From positions 372,001 through 436,000 of the forward strand of contig NZ_JAHSTV010000001.1 in the NCBI RefSeq assembly GCF_019145235.1: a DNA stretch of 64,000 bases, written 5' to 3'. This stretch comes from Pseudomonas farris. GTDB taxonomy: Bacteria > Pseudomonadota > Gammaproteobacteria > Pseudomonadales > Pseudomonadaceae. The notes beneath the pieces were generated by a model. It saw nothing but the letters and a program-made list of their open reading frames with translations. It was not told the DNA's origin and made no database searches. Every line of letters begins with the position of its first letter. Position 1 is the stretch's first letter. Below are positions 54,082 through 64,000 of this stretch, piece after piece. The translations under genes and the position numbers were made by a program.

Positions 54082-54750
54082 TTACCTCTTGCGTAATACG
54101 TAGACCCGCCACATGGCGTAGAGCGGTAAAAAATCCAGTTGTTCCTGGATCCGAAAACCCGCCTGATCGAATTCTTTTTCAACCGTGGCAGCCGGTAACA
54201 CAAATCGATTTTGGTAACCCTTATGCCCACGCTTTTTCTCGGTGCGCTTGCGTTTCCAGGCCTTGAAATTTCCGTCTACCCACAACGAAATAATCACGCT
54301 GTCACGGGTGACGCGCTCGAATTCGCGCAGGATGGCCAGTCGATGCTCGGCTTCACCGATGTGATGGAGCAAACGCATACAGAAAATGCTATCGACGGCA
54401 TTATCGGGCAAGGCAATGTCGAATGCAGAAGTGTGCAAGGGTTGTACCCGTTTTACCACGTCGGCGGGTTGCGCCTGCATGGCAGTCTTCAACATGGACT
54501 CCGAGTTGTCGGCCCCGATGATGACACGGTTGTGTTTTTCCGCCAGCAGCGGCCAGAAACGCCCCGCGCCGCACGGCAAATCGAGGACCAATCCTGGCTC
54601 ACCGGCCAGCGTCAGCGCTTTTCGTGCCAATTGTTCGTCACGCCAGTGGGACAGTCGGCGGCCGAGTCCCTCCTGATGCTTGCGCAAATATTTCTGGGCG
54701 TGTTGATCGTCGTACTTTTCGGAAAAATCGAGTTTGATCGGACCAGCCAT
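54082..54750 (-). CDS. class I SAM-dependent methyltransferase (ORF222-like)
   Basis: 222 aa. Rossmann methyltransferase with motif I VLDLPCGAGRFWPLL and post I ADNSESML. Substrate unknown. The length equals the 222-residue methyltransferase described next to colRS/wapQ in P. fluorescens WCS365. AGGAG lies 9 bases before the ATG at 54750. First gene of the operon with inaA and the small exported protein. A ColR-box-like sequence sits 72 bases upstream. Recalled PA4379. Confidence 0.92.
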   Translation of the reverse strand: MAGPIKLDFSEKYDDQHAQKYLRKHQEGLGRRLSHWRDEQLARKALTLAGEPGLVLDLPCGAGRFWPLLAEKHNRVIIGADNSESMLKTAMQAQPADVVKRVQPLHTSAFDIALPDNAVDSIFCMRLLHHIGEAEHRLAILREFERVTRDSVIISLWVDGNFKAWKRKRTEKKRGHKGYQNRFVLPAATVEKEFDQAGFRIQEQLDFLPLYAMWRVYVLRKR

Positions 54751-54821
54751 CACTGCAGTCTCCTGAACCTCTGATGACCACCACCTTAGGTAGCGCAGTG
54801 TCAGCGTCAGGTCATGCGTTT

Positions 54822-54837
54822 GTGAAAAAACTGTCAT
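54822..54837 (-). promoter_or_regulatory. ColR-box-like site before the methyltransferase operon
   Basis: On the minus strand ATGACAGTTTTTTCAC. It fits the ColR recognition pattern as I remember it (YYNASNNYTTTTTCAC) at every fixed position but the first. It lies 72 bases before the methyltransferase ATG. Confidence 0.6.
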
Positions 54838-54897
54838 GTAAAACCCGGAATTATTACGAGGTTTTACAAGGCCGAATGCGGTCTTTTCGGCCCCCGA

Positions 54898-56178
54898 TCA
54901 GATTCGGGACGGACTCAGCTCCACCTGAAAACGGCAGCCATTGGGTTCCATGTTGGTCAAGCTGACGTTCCAGCCCTGGTTCTCGCAAATCCGCTGCACC
55001 AGCGACAGTCCCAGCCCCAGGCCCTCGCCGCGTTTTTCGTTGCCGCGCACGAAAGGCTCGAACATCGCCTCGCGTTTTTCCTCGGGAATGCCGACACCAC
55101 TGTCCTCGACCACGAACCCTGTATCCGTCAGGGCGAGGCGAATGTAACCGTGCTCGGTGTAATGCAGCGCATTACGCAACAGGTTGCCCATCACCGCATG
55201 CAAAAGGGTCGCGTTATAGCGGGTGTCCGGCGGATTGCCCGGCTCAAAGTTCAGCGTCAGACCCTTGGCTTCGATCGGCTCGCGCCATTGAGAGAGCAGC
55301 CCGTCAGCTACCTGGCTCAGGGTCTGCTGGGGGGCCATGCTGGCGTCTTCATGTTGAGCACGAGCCAGCATGAGGAAGGTTTGCACCAGCTCGCGCATCT
55401 CAGCGCACGCACGAGCGATTCGCTCGACCTGAGCACGGCCGCGCTGATCGATACCGGGGTTTTCCAGCAACAGCTCACAGGAACTGGCCAACACCATCAA
55501 CGGTGTGCGCAGTTCGTGGCTGACATCACTGGTGAACAATCGCTCACGGGTCAACGCCTGACGCAAGCGCCCCAGGGTAGCGTCGAAGGCCACGGCCAGT
55601 TCGCCCACTTCATCGGCGGCATAATCCGGCGCCAGCGGCGGCGCCAGGCCCAGCAACTGATCGCGATGACGCACCTGACGGGCCAGTCGCACCACCGGCG
55701 CCATGACCTTGCGCGCCAACACCCAGCCAAGAAATACCGCCAATGCCAGGCTCAGGACGAAACCCACCAGCACCACGGCAAACAGCACCCGCTCGCGCTC
55801 TTCGAAATCGCTCTGGTCCTGCAACAGCACGTAACGCCGACCGTCGACGATTTCGACCATTGCGTGATACGACAGCTGCTCGCGAAAGACCTCATGAAAG
55901 CCTGAGTCCAGGTGTCGCAAATCCTTGGGCAATTCAAAGTCGCCCGGCCCACCGCTGAAATAGAACAGCTGGTCCGGCTCGGGACGGTGGCTCCAGTCCG
56001 ACACGCTGTCCATCAGCAACAGGCGTTGCAAATCGCCGCCCAGACCTGCCGAAATAAGCTTTTCTTCCACCAGGTGCACGGTCGCCACAATACCCATGGC
56101 GAAGGCTCCCGCCACCAGTGCACTCATCAACGCAAAGGCGATGATGATCCGTTGAGCAAGGCTCTGTTTAAACTCCAT
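54898..56178 (-). CDS. colS: sensor histidine kinase ColS
   Basis: 426 aa. Two membrane segments (about 11-34 and 132-152) around a roughly 95-residue periplasmic loop with His35, Glu38, His95, Glu96, His105 and Glu126-Glu129 (FEERE), the acidic/His set linked in P. putida ColS to sensing of Fe(III) and Zn(II). HAMP region, dimerisation helix with His221 (SDVSHELRTPL), ATPase domain with NLLRNAL and GLGLGL. Overlaps the colR 3' end by 11 bases. The residue at position 57 is Asp. Start at MEFKQSLAQ fits the family numbering. Recalled PA4380. Confidence 0.9.
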   Translation of the reverse strand: MEFKQSLAQRIIIAFALMSALVAGAFAMGIVATVHLVEEKLISAGLGGDLQRLLLMDSVSDWSHRPEPDQLFYFSGGPGDFELPKDLRHLDSGFHEVFREQLSYHAMVEIVDGRRYVLLQDQSDFEERERVLFAVVLVGFVLSLALAVFLGWVLARKVMAPVVRLARQVRHRDQLLGLAPPLAPDYAADEVGELAVAFDATLGRLRQALTRERLFTSDVSHELRTPLMVLASSCELLLENPGIDQRGRAQVERIARACAEMRELVQTFLMLARAQHEDASMAPQQTLSQVADGLLSQWREPIEAKGLTLNFEPGNPPDTRYNATLLHAVMGNLLRNALHYTEHGYIRLALTDTGFVVEDSGVGIPEEKREAMFEPFVRGNEKRGEGLGLGLSLVQRICENQGWNVSLTNMEPNGCRFQVELSPSRI

Positions 56179-56851
56179 CACGGCCCTCGGCCAAGCGATA
56201 ACCGACGCCATGCACCGTGTGCAACAAGGGCTTGTCGAAAGGCTTGTCGATCACCTGACGCAGTTGATGGACGTGGCTACGCAGGCTGTCGCTGTCCGGG
56301 CAATCATCGCCCCACAGGGCCTCTTCGAGAACCTCGCGGCGTAACACATGAGGGCTTTTCTGCATCAACACGGCCAGCAACTTCAGGCCCACCGGATTGA
56401 GTTTCAGCAGACGGCCTTCGCGCGTCACTTCCAGGGTATCGAGGTCGTAGCTCAGATCACCGACTTGCAAGGCTCGGCGACCGCCCCCTTGGGCACGGCG
56501 CATGACCGCCTCTATCCGCGCGGCCAGTTCAGACAGGGCAAAGGGTTTGATCAGGTAATCGTCGGCACCAGACTTGAAGCCTTGCAAACGGTCATCCAGT
56601 TGATCGCGCGCAGTAAGCATGATCACTGGCGTGTCACGGCGAGCGTCTTCGCGCAGGCGTTTGCACAGGGTGTAGCCGTCGATGCCGGGCAGCATGATGT
56701 CGAGCACGATCAAATCGTAATGCTCGGTGGCGGCCAGGTGCAGGCCCGACAAACCGTCCTGCGCACAATCCACGGTGTAACCCTTGAGCCCAAGATAATC
56801 GGCCAGATTGGCCAGGATATCGCGGTTGTCTTCAACCAATAGAATTCGCAT
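56168..56851 (-). CDS. colR: response regulator ColR
   Basis: 227 aa, OmpR family. Receiver with DNR acidic region, Asp51 (LIVLDIMLPG) and Lys at IKPF; winged-helix DNA-binding domain ending LHTVHGVGYRLAEGRDG. Controls envelope genes, including those next to it; ColR-box-like sequences lie before both neighbours. GGAGGAGG lies 6 bases before the ATG at 56851; the longer frame has no ribosome site. Recalled PA4381. Confidence 0.93.
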   Translation of the reverse strand: MRILLVEDNRDILANLADYLGLKGYTVDCAQDGLSGLHLAATEHYDLIVLDIMLPGIDGYTLCKRLREDARRDTPVIMLTARDQLDDRLQGFKSGADDYLIKPFALSELAARIEAVMRRAQGGGRRALQVGDLSYDLDTLEVTREGRLLKLNPVGLKLLAVLMQKSPHVLRREVLEEALWGDDCPDSDSLRSHVHQLRQVIDKPFDKPLLHTVHGVGYRLAEGRDGV

Positions 56852-56967
56852 CGGCACCTCCTCCGTACACAGTAACGGCTGTCTTGGCGCGCAGCTTAAG
56901 GCCAAGTGTGGCTCAGGGATAGGGTGGCGTGCAGGGGTAAATCCGACAAAAAAAACCTGAAACGGCC

Positions 56968-56983
56968 TTAACAACTTTTTCAC
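56968..56983 (+). promoter_or_regulatory. ColR-box-like site before the PAP2 gene
   Basis: TTAACAACTTTTTCAC, full match to the remembered ColR recognition pattern YYNASNNYTTTTTCAC. It lies 86 bases before the PAP2 start and 117 bases upstream of colR, so it could also affect colR itself. Confidence 0.65.
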
Positions 56984-57068
56984 CATCGATTCACAGGCTG
57001 ACGACAGAGGCGTGTTCAGACTCCCGCGGTTGTGCTCTTCAGAACATTTCACTCACCAAGGATTTGCC

Positions 57069-57812
57069 ATGGCTTCGACCGCTGCCCGCCCCGATTCCAG
57101 GCCACTGAATGCCTGGCTATGCCTGGGAGTGCCCGCCATTGCGGCGATCACCCTGCTGTTGCTCGAACTGACCTCCCTGGACATGGACCTTGCCAAGCGG
57201 TTCTATGACCCGGTGGCAGGCGAGTTCATCGGACGGCACAGTTACTTCCTGGAAAACATCCTGCATGACCGGGCCAAGCAAGTGGTCATCGCCTTTTCGG
57301 TATTCGCCATCCTGGGCTTCATCGGCTCCTTTTTCATGGAAAGGCTCAAACCGTTCAAGCGTGAACTGGGTTGCCTGGTGTTGTCTCTGGCACTGGCAAC
57401 CTCGTTTGTCACCCCAGTCAAAGCGGTGACGGCGGTGCAATGTCCATGGAGCCTGGAGCAATTCGGCGGGCACGAAACCTACAGCGAACTGCTCAGCCCT
57501 CGCCCGCACACCGACAAGCCGGGCCGCTGCTGGCCGGGTGGTCATGCGGCGACTGGCTTCACGTTATTTGCGCTGTTTTTCGTATTACGCGACCGTCGTC
57601 CGCGACTGGCACGCAAGGCGTTTGTCCTGGCCTTCACGTTGGGCTCAGTGTTTTCCCTCAGCCGGATGATGCAGGGGGCGCACTTCTTTTCGCACAACGT
57701 ATGGACGGCGATTTTCTGCTGGCTGATTTGTCTGGGGGCGTATTACTGCATCCTTTATCGACCGGCTTCCAAAGCTGAGCTAGTCACCAAGGCACAACCA
57801 GTCAGTACCTGA
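57069..57812 (+). CDS. PAP2-family phosphatase
   Basis: 247 aa with about five membrane segments. PAP2 active-site motifs: GRCWPGGH (PSGH-like) and SRMMQGAHFFSH (SR-x5-H), giving a lipid or lipid A phosphatase of the type that strips phosphate from undecaprenyl-PP or lipid A. AAGGA lies 8 bases before the ATG at 57069. Divergent from colR and preceded by a ColR-box-like sequence, matching the recalled P. putida locus. Substrate unknown. Confidence 0.87.
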   Translation: MASTAARPDSRPLNAWLCLGVPAIAAITLLLLELTSLDMDLAKRFYDPVAGEFIGRHSYFLENILHDRAKQVVIAFSVFAILGFIGSFFMERLKPFKRELGCLVLSLALATSFVTPVKAVTAVQCPWSLEQFGGHETYSELLSPRPHTDKPGRCWPGGHAATGFTLFALFFVLRDRRPRLARKAFVLAFTLGSVFSLSRMMQGAHFFSHNVWTAIFCWLICLGAYYCILYRPASKAELVTKAQPVST

Positions 57813-57824
57813 AACACAAATCCA

Positions 57825-57915
57825 ATGTGGGAGCGGGCTTGCTCGCGAAGGCGGCTTAACATTCACCGAAGATGTTGAATGTCGGACCGCTTTCGCGAGC
57901 AAGCCCGCTCCCACA
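57825..57915. repeat. REPIN, family A
   Basis: ATGTGGGAGCGGGCTTGCTC at the left, GCGAGCAAGCCCGCTCCCACA at the right, between the PAP2 gene and the groEL terminator. Confidence 0.9.
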
Positions 57916-57957
57916 GGAGACCGATGAAGATCCCACGATTGGGACAAACTCCGGGCA

Positions 57958-57996
57958 ATAAAAAACCCCGCCGGCTCAACGCAGGCGGGGTTTTTA
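57958..57996. terminator. bidirectional terminator after groEL
   Basis: CCCCGCC and GGCGGGG separated by 11 bases, As on the left and five Ts on the right. It ends groEL on the minus strand and would stop readthrough from the PAP2 side. Confidence 0.85.
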
Positions 57997-58015
57997 TGTA
58001 CGGGGTAAGGCTGGC

Positions 58016-59671
<1,656 letters not shown>

Positions 59672-59708
59672 TTAAATACTTTGTAGTAACGGGAAAATGA
59701 GCGGGGAA

Positions 59709-60002
59709 TCAGCCTTCGACAACAGCGAGGATTTCGCTCTCGCCGATGACCAGCAGGTCTTCGCCGTCAACTTTCACAGTGTTGCTGCCGGAGTAAGGGC
59801 CGAACACAACCTTGTCACCCACTTTCACGGCCAGCGCACGCACTTCGCCGTTGTCCAGCACTTTGCCTGGGCCTACAGCGAGGACTTCACCCTGGTTTGG
59901 CTTTTCAGCAGCCGAACCTGGCAGGACGATACCGCCAGCGGTTTTCTTTTCTTCTTCGCTGCGACGGACGACGACGCGGTCATGCAGAGGACGAAGCTTC
60001 AT
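59709..60002 (-). CDS. groS: co-chaperonin GroES
   Basis: 97 aa. Caps Gro[22 protein letters not shown] start with the mobile loop [25 protein letters not shown] precedes the ATG. First gene of the groESL operon, under a sigma-32 promoter about 140 bases upstream. Recalled PA4386. Confidence 0.98.
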   Translation of the reverse strand: MKLRPLHDRVVVRRSEEEKKTAGGIVLPGSAAEKPNQGEVLAVGPGKVLDNGEVRALAVKVGDKVVFGPYSGSNTVKVDGEDLLVIGESEILAVVEG

Positions 60003-60143
60003 TGTCGATCTCTCCTAATTGTGGTTTTCATCGGCCGGTGTAGTCCCGGCGGGTTTAACAAATCCGGCGGAGCCGGGTGCGGTTCGTCAAGCGAACCGCG
60101 GAAGTCTGTCTGGCGCAATTGCCAGAAACCTTGCGGTGACCGT

Positions 60144-60174
60144 TACATAAGGGCGCACAAGCTTATTTCAAGGG
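60144..60174 (-). promoter_or_regulatory. sigma-32 (heat shock) promoter of groESL
   Basis: On the minus strand CCCTTGAA (60174-60167), 13 bases, then CCCTTATGTA (60153-60144). This fits the heat-shock consensus CCCTTGAA and CCCCATnTA. Confidence 0.8.
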
Positions 60175-60214
60175 CGTGGAGCGAAAAATTTTTACCTCAA
60201 TGCCCTGAAAACGA

Positions 60215-60238
60215 ACACGGCACCCGAGGGTGCCGTGT
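60215..60238 (-). terminator. hairpin between fxsA and groES
   Basis: ACACGGCACCC/GGGTGCCGTGT with a two-base centre; on the minus strand a T-rich stretch (TCGTTTTC) follows, fitting the end of fxsA transcription. Confidence 0.75.
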
Positions 60239-60249
60239 CGATGGAAGTG

Positions 60250-60726
60250 TTACTTGGAATCGCGGTGTTCGAACTCGCCTTCAATCACATTGGGCTCACG
60301 GCCCAATGGCTGCTGCGGAGCAGGACCGCCCCGTGGCTGAAGGTCATCGGCGAACGCACGCTGACGTATCGCTTGTTCCTCGGCGCGCAGACGCATTTTG
60401 TTGGCCAGCAGTCGACGAGAGATCGGCAGCAACATGATCAGACCCAGCACGTCGGTGACGAAGCCCGGCAGAATCAACAGACCGCCAGCCAGAGCCAGCA
60501 TCAGGCCTTCGAGCATGGTCTGAGCCGGCAGTTCGCCGCGATTCAGGCTTTCACGGGCGCGCAGCGCAGTAGCCAGACCGGCGATACGCAGCACGAACAC
60601 GCCGAGCATCGAGCCGAGAATGATCAGCAGCAGGGCCGGGAAAAACCCGATCGCCCCGCTAACCTTGACGAATACGAACAGCTCCAACACCGGGAACAGT
60701 ACAAAGAGCAATAAAAAAGGGCGCAT
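60250..60726 (-). CDS. fxsA: membrane protein FxsA
   Basis: 158 aa. Four hydrophobic segments; start MRPFLLLFVLFPVLELFVFV, ending with a hydrophilic tail. FxsA is a cytoplasmic membrane protein; in E. coli it relieves exclusion of phage T7 by F plasmid. AGGA lies 9-10 bases before the ATG at 60726; a TTG 15 bases upstream is open but less likely. Recalled PA4387. Confidence 0.9.
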   Translation of the reverse strand: MRPFLLLFVLFPVLELFVFVKVSGAIGFFPALLLIILGSMLGVFVLRIAGLATALRARESLNRGELPAQTMLEGLMLALAGGLLILPGFVTDVLGLIMLLPISRRLLANKMRLRAEEQAIRQRAFADDLQPRGGPAPQQPLGREPNVIEGEFEHRDSK

Positions 60727-60792
60727 CAAATGGTTCCTCAACGCAAGAATACCTTGCCAGTTTTCCTTAGATGACGTCGCCGTTTCGTGAAT

Positions 60793-61524
60793 TCAAGCGT
60801 CGGCCACTTCATTTTTCGGCCAATGCTCGGCGTGAGCCAGGGAAACCAAGGCTTCCCGGACTTGTGTCGGCGTATTACAGGGCGTTTGAAACGGCAGCCA
60901 GTAGAGTCCCTGACCGATGCGCAAGTGCATGCCTTCGGTGTCGATGCCGGCCAATTGCGCCGGAGCGGTTTTCGGCAGCCCCGCCAGCTCGACGTAGTGC
61001 GCAATGGCTTTAGCGTGATCGGCATTCATGTGCTCGACCATGCTCACTTCGGCCTTGCCGGAGAACGGGTTGGCGAGGGTCAACTGATCGATCCAGTGGA
61101 TCGCGCCGAAGCCACCGATGTAGCGGTGACGTACCTCGTTGAGCACCCAGAAATCGAAATCATGGGCCTTGTGATAGTTCTGCGAATCGGGGAAATAGCG
61201 GTAGTAACGCTCGGCGGCCGCTTCGATAGCAGCGGGGTCTTGAAGCTTTTCTGCCTCGGCGAGGTAAGTCAGGCGACCAACGGCTTGTACGTCTTCGGCT
61301 TCACGCTCACCCACCAGCAGCGAACATTTCGGATCTTTCTGCAGGTTGTGAGTGTGCTGAGCGATGCGGCTGATAAGGATCAGCGGTCGGCCCTGCTCGT
61401 CCAGACAGTAAGGAACCACGGAGCCAAACGGAAAACCGGGCATCGATTTGGAGTGCGTCGAGAGCACTCCTCGGTATTCCTTGAGAAGCAATTCTCGGGC
61501 ATGCTTAGCCACTACAACGCTCAA
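60793..61524 (-). CDS. HugZ-like split-barrel protein with DUF2470 domain
   Basis: 243 aa. N-terminal FMN-binding-like split barrel of the HugZ/pyridoxamine oxidase group ([40 protein letters not shown]) and C-terminal DUF2470 ([20 protein letters not shown]). HugZ proteins degrade haem; others bind flavin. The start is TTG with GGAG 7 bases upstream; there is no good ATG in the right place. Near-adjacent to fxsA on the same strand. Recalled PA4388. Confidence 0.84.
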   Translation of the reverse strand: MSVVVAKHARELLLKEYRGVLSTHSKSMPGFPFGSVVPYCLDEQGRPLILISRIAQHTHNLQKDPKCSLLVGEREAEDVQAVGRLTYLAEAEKLQDPAAIEAAAERYYRYFPDSQNYHKAHDFDFWVLNEVRHRYIGGFGAIHWIDQLTLANPFSGKAEVSMVEHMNADHAKAIAHYVELAGLPKTAPAQLAGIDTEGMHLRIGQGLYWLPFQTPCNTPTQVREALVSLAHAEHWPKNEVADA

Positions 61525-61689
61525 TTTATGACTCCTTATATAGAATCCGTCAAAAAAACGGACAGGCATCTGGGTAAAGTTCCAGCACGCCACAGGGGCA
61601 GTTCTCATGTGCAGCCAAGCCACATCAGGCTCAGATCGAGAGGCCCTCTAGGAAGGAAAACCACTCCGATCTGCTACGGGGCTATGCGA

Positions 61690-62448
61690 ATGCAACTCAC
61701 TGACAAAGTAATCATTATCACCGGCGGTTGCCAGGGTTTAGGTCGCTCCATGGCCGAGTATCTCGCAGGCAAAGGCGCGAAGCTGGCGCTGGTGGACCTG
61801 AATCAGGAAAAACTCGACGCCACCGTCGCGGCGTGCAAAGCCAAGGGTGTCGAGGCCCGCGCCTACCTGTGCAACGTCGCTGATGAAGAGCAAGTGACTC
61901 ACATGGCCGCTCAGGTGTCCGACGATTTCGGTGCGATCCATGGCCTGATCAACAACGCCGGCATTCTGCGCGACGGTCTGTTGCTGAAGGTCAAGGATGG
62001 CGAAATGACCAAGATGAGCCTGGCCCAATGGCAGGCAGTGATCGACGTCAATCTGACCGGCGTGTTCCTGTGCACCCGTGAAGTTGCGGCGAAAATGGTC
62101 GAGCTGAACAACAGCGGCGCGATCATCAATATCTCGTCGATTTCGCGCGCCGGCAACGTTGGCCAGACCAACTACTCCGCCGCCAAGGCCGGTGTCGCTG
62201 CGGCGACCGTGACCTGGGCCAAGGAACTGGCACGTTACGGCATTCGCGTGGCGGGCATTGCGCCGGGTTTCATCGAGACAGAGATGACCCTGAGCATGAA
62301 GCCGGAAGCGCTGGAGAAAATGACCTCCGGGATTCCGCTCAAGCGCATGGGTAAACCTGAAGAAATCGCCCAGTCGGCGGCCTACATTTTCGAGAACGAC
62401 TACTACACCGGTCGGATTCTGGAATTGGATGGCGGGTTGCGGATCTAG
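61690..62448 (+). CDS. SDR-family oxidoreductase, FabG-like
   Basis: 252 aa classical short-chain dehydrogenase: [20 protein letters not shown] (TGxxxGxG), NNAG, catalytic Ser in [20 protein letters not shown] with Tyr-x3-Lys, and a fixed C-terminal segment [15 protein letters not shown]. Start at ATG 61690 (Met-Gln-Leu-Thr-Asp-Lys); an ATG six bases before is also possible. Divergent from the HugZ-like gene (165 bases). Substrate unknown; reductase of the FabG group. Recalled PA4389. Confidence 0.92.
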   Translation: MQLTDKVIIITGGCQGLGRSMAEYLAGKGAKLALVDLNQEKLDATVAACKAKGVEARAYLCNVADEEQVTHMAAQVSDDFGAIHGLINNAGILRDGLLLKVKDGEMTKMSLAQWQAVIDVNLTGVFLCTREVAAKMVELNNSGAIINISSISRAGNVGQTNYSAAKAGVAAATVTWAKELARYGIRVAGIAPGFIETEMTLSMKPEALEKMTSGIPLKRMGKPEEIAQSAAYIFENDYYTGRILELDGGLRI

Positions 62449-62464
62449 GGTCAACACAAACCAA

Positions 62465-62556
62465 ATGTGGGAGTGGGCTTGCTCGCGAAGGCGGTAGATC
62501 AGTCAACTTATCTGTTGAATGACACACCGCATTCGCGAGCAAGCCCGCTCCCACAT
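62465..62556. repeat. REPIN, family A
   Basis: ATGTGGGAGTGGGCTTGCTC at the left (one base changed) and GCGAGCAAGCCCGCTCCCACAT at the right, between the SDR and Mrp genes. Confidence 0.88.
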
Positions 62557-62578
62557 TGGATCGCATTTCTTCAGCGAA

Positions 62579-63673
62579 TCAGTCGTCGCTGACAGTGATG
62601 TTCGGCATCGCCGGCGTTACCGCTTCCTGCAACACAATCCGCGCGCCGACATGGCGGGCCAGTTCCTGGTAAACCATCGCAATCTGACTGTCCGGCTCGG
62701 CGATCACCGTTGGCTTGCCGCCATCGGCCTGTTCGCGGATCAGCATCGATAGTGGCAACGAAGCCAACAGTTCGACACCGTACTGGTTGGCCAGCTTCAC
62801 ACCGCCCCCCTCACCGAACAGATGCTCGGCATGCCCGCAGTTGGAGCAGATGTGCACGGCCATGTTTTCCACCACGCCCAGCACAGGAATGTTGACCTTG
62901 CGGAACATCTCCACGCCCTTGCGCGCGTCCAGCAATGCCAGATCCTGTGGGGTGGTCACGATTACCGCACCGGCCACCGGGACTTTCTGCGCCAGGGTCA
63001 ACTGGATATCGCCGGTGCCCGGCGGCATGTCGATAACCAGATAATCCAGGTCGCCCCAGGCCGTTTGCGTGACCAGTTGCAACAGGGCGCCGGAAACCAT
63101 CGGCCCACGCCAGACCATCGGCGTGTTGTCGTCGGTCAGGAAGGCCATGGACATCACTTCAACGCCATGGGATTCAATCGGAATGAACCACTTCTGATCC
63201 TTGACCTTTGGTCGGGTGCCTTCAGGGATGCCAAACATGATGCCCTGGCTCGGGCCGTAGATATCCGCGTCGAGAATCCCGACTTTGGCGCCTTCACGGG
63301 CCAGCGCGAGGGCCAGGTTGGCAGCGGTGGTGGATTTGCCCACGCCCCCCTTGCCGGACGCCACGGCCACGACGTTCTTGACGTTGGCCAGCCCCGGAAT
63401 CTGTGCCTGGGCCTTGTGCGCGGCGATCACACTGGTGATCTCGACGCGCGCGGTGACGACGCCGTCCAGGCCTTCGATGGCCAGTTGCAGCAACTGCGCC
63501 CAGCCGCTCTTGAACAGACCGGCGGCGTAACCCAGCTCCAGTTGGACGCTGACGCAATCACCCTGGATGTCGATGCTGCGCACGCACCCGGCGCTGACCG
63601 GGTCCTGGTTCAGGTAAGGGTCGGTGTATTGGCGAAGGACGGCTTCCACCGCTGCGCGATTGACGGCGCTCAT
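62579..63673 (-). CDS. apbC: iron-sulfur carrier Mrp/ApbC
   Basis: 364 aa. N-terminal MIP18/DUF59-like domain followed by a P-loop NTPase with the deviant Walker A VASGKGGVGKST and Walker B DYLVIDMPPGTGD, and a C-terminal CxxC (ICSNCGHAEH) for a bridging 4Fe-4S cluster. Scaffold/carrier for FeS cluster transfer. GGAG precedes the ATG at 63673. Divergent from the gene that begins at the right edge; mrp-metG divergence is common in pseudomonads. Confidence 0.94.
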   Translation of the reverse strand: MSAVNRAAVEAVLRQYTDPYLNQDPVSAGCVRSIDIQGDCVSVQLELGYAAGLFKSGWAQLLQLAIEGLDGVVTARVEITSVIAAHKAQAQIPGLANVKNVVAVASGKGGVGKSTTAANLALALAREGAKVGILDADIYGPSQGIMFGIPEGTRPKVKDQKWFIPIESHGVEVMSMAFLTDDNTPMVWRGPMVSGALLQLVTQTAWGDLDYLVIDMPPGTGDIQLTLAQKVPVAGAVIVTTPQDLALLDARKGVEMFRKVNIPVLGVVENMAVHICSNCGHAEHLFGEGGGVKLANQYGVELLASLPLSMLIREQADGGKPTVIAEPDSQIAMVYQELARHVGARIVLQEAVTPAMPNITVSDD

Positions 63674-63790
63674 GGGCAACTCCGATAGCAAGACTGGAAA
63701 ATCAGGCGGGTATCCTAACCGTTCTACATCATAGACGGCATGCCCACGATGATTTGTGGCAAACACATCCCTGTGCCTAGAGAGCATCCC

Positions 63791-63927
63791 TGTGGCGAGG
63801 GGGCTTGCCCCCGTTGGGTCGCGCAGCGGCCCCCTGCAATCTGTCAGACCGAGCGAGTTGTCTGGATTCACGACTGCTTCGCAGCCGAACGGGGCGATGC
63901 GGCGTTCCGACAAGCCCCCTCGCCACA
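63791..63927. repeat. REP palindrome, family B, long variant
   Basis: TGTGGCGAGGGGGCTTGCCC at the left, centre with CGACTGCTTCGCAGCCGAACG in the opposite orientation to the other copies, and an extra CGATGCGGCGTTCCGACA before GCCCCCTCGCCACA, as in the copy at 35667-35813. It separates the divergent mrp and metG-like genes. Confidence 0.8.
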
Positions 63928-63993
63928 GGGGTGAAAAATATGCGCCGGCGCTTTATAGTGGCCGACCTCCGTTTCATCAAGTAGCCGAGCCCC

Positions 63994-64000
63994 ATGTCCG
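63994..64000 (+). CDS. metG: start of a gene, probably metG (partial)
   Basis: Only ATGTCCG is in the window. In pseudomonads the methionyl-tRNA synthetase gene is divergent from mrp and begins Met-Ser-Glu; the codons ATG-TCC-G fit. Nothing more can be seen. Confidence 0.45.

Overview
The window is chromosomal DNA of a Pseudomonas species, most likely of the P. fluorescens group. The evidence is high-GC coding with Pseudomonas-typical proteins, and dozens of imperfect palindromes of the P. fluorescens REP/REPIN type between genes. From memory, the core genes follow the order of P. aeruginosa PAO1 from about PA4323 to PA4390, with accessory metabolic and regulatory genes inserted. I found no tRNA, rRNA, CRISPR array, transposase or prophage.

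Region 1-10.8 kb: a DUF58 protein, an AT-rich patch with two small genes, a PilZ protein, a small TPR-type lipoprotein, a stand-alone Ig-like protein, pyruvate kinase, an enoyl-CoA hydratase family protein, a ferredoxin-type reductase that overlaps a membrane diguanylate cyclase (SadC-like), and class I fumarase with a structured leader. Region 11-16 kb: a DctB/DctD-type two-component system followed by a dicarboxylate/alpha-ketoglutarate-type MFS permease. The permease has a well-formed sigma-54 promoter and two enhancer-like palindromes one above the other.

Region 16-36 kb is accessory: a flavin reductase family protein, a monooxygenase-fold protein and an AraC regulator; a LysR-controlled cluster (ThDP decarboxylase, aldehyde dehydrogenase, polyamine-type ABC transporter) that looks like uptake and oxidation of a keto acid or amine such as 2-ketoarginine; an NmrA-like oxidoreductase; an MBL-fold protein with an altered metal motif beside a LysR gene; pobR/pobA; a DHA2 exporter; and a double-Cache periplasmic protein.

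Region 36-53 kb returns to core: a coiled-coil membrane protein, an NAD-dependent epimerase, argP-ACT-argO, sodB, bifA, an iron-associated imelysin/di-haem cluster under a Fur-like palindrome, and mexVW. Region 53-64 kb: the ColRS two-component system with its flanking target genes (methyltransferase, InaA-type kinase and a small exported protein on one side, a PAP2 phosphatase on the other), each side preceded by a ColR-box-like sequence. Then come groESL with a sigma-32 promoter, fxsA, a HugZ-type haem/flavin protein, an SDR, the Mrp/ApbC iron-sulfur carrier and the first bases of a gene that is probably metG.

Two enzymes that oppose each other on c-di-GMP in P. aeruginosa (SadC synthesis, BifA degradation) both lie in this window, with a PilZ protein nearby. 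Stress and envelope functions (ColRS, GroESL, MexVW, SodB) dominate the right half, and carbon catabolism dominates the middle.
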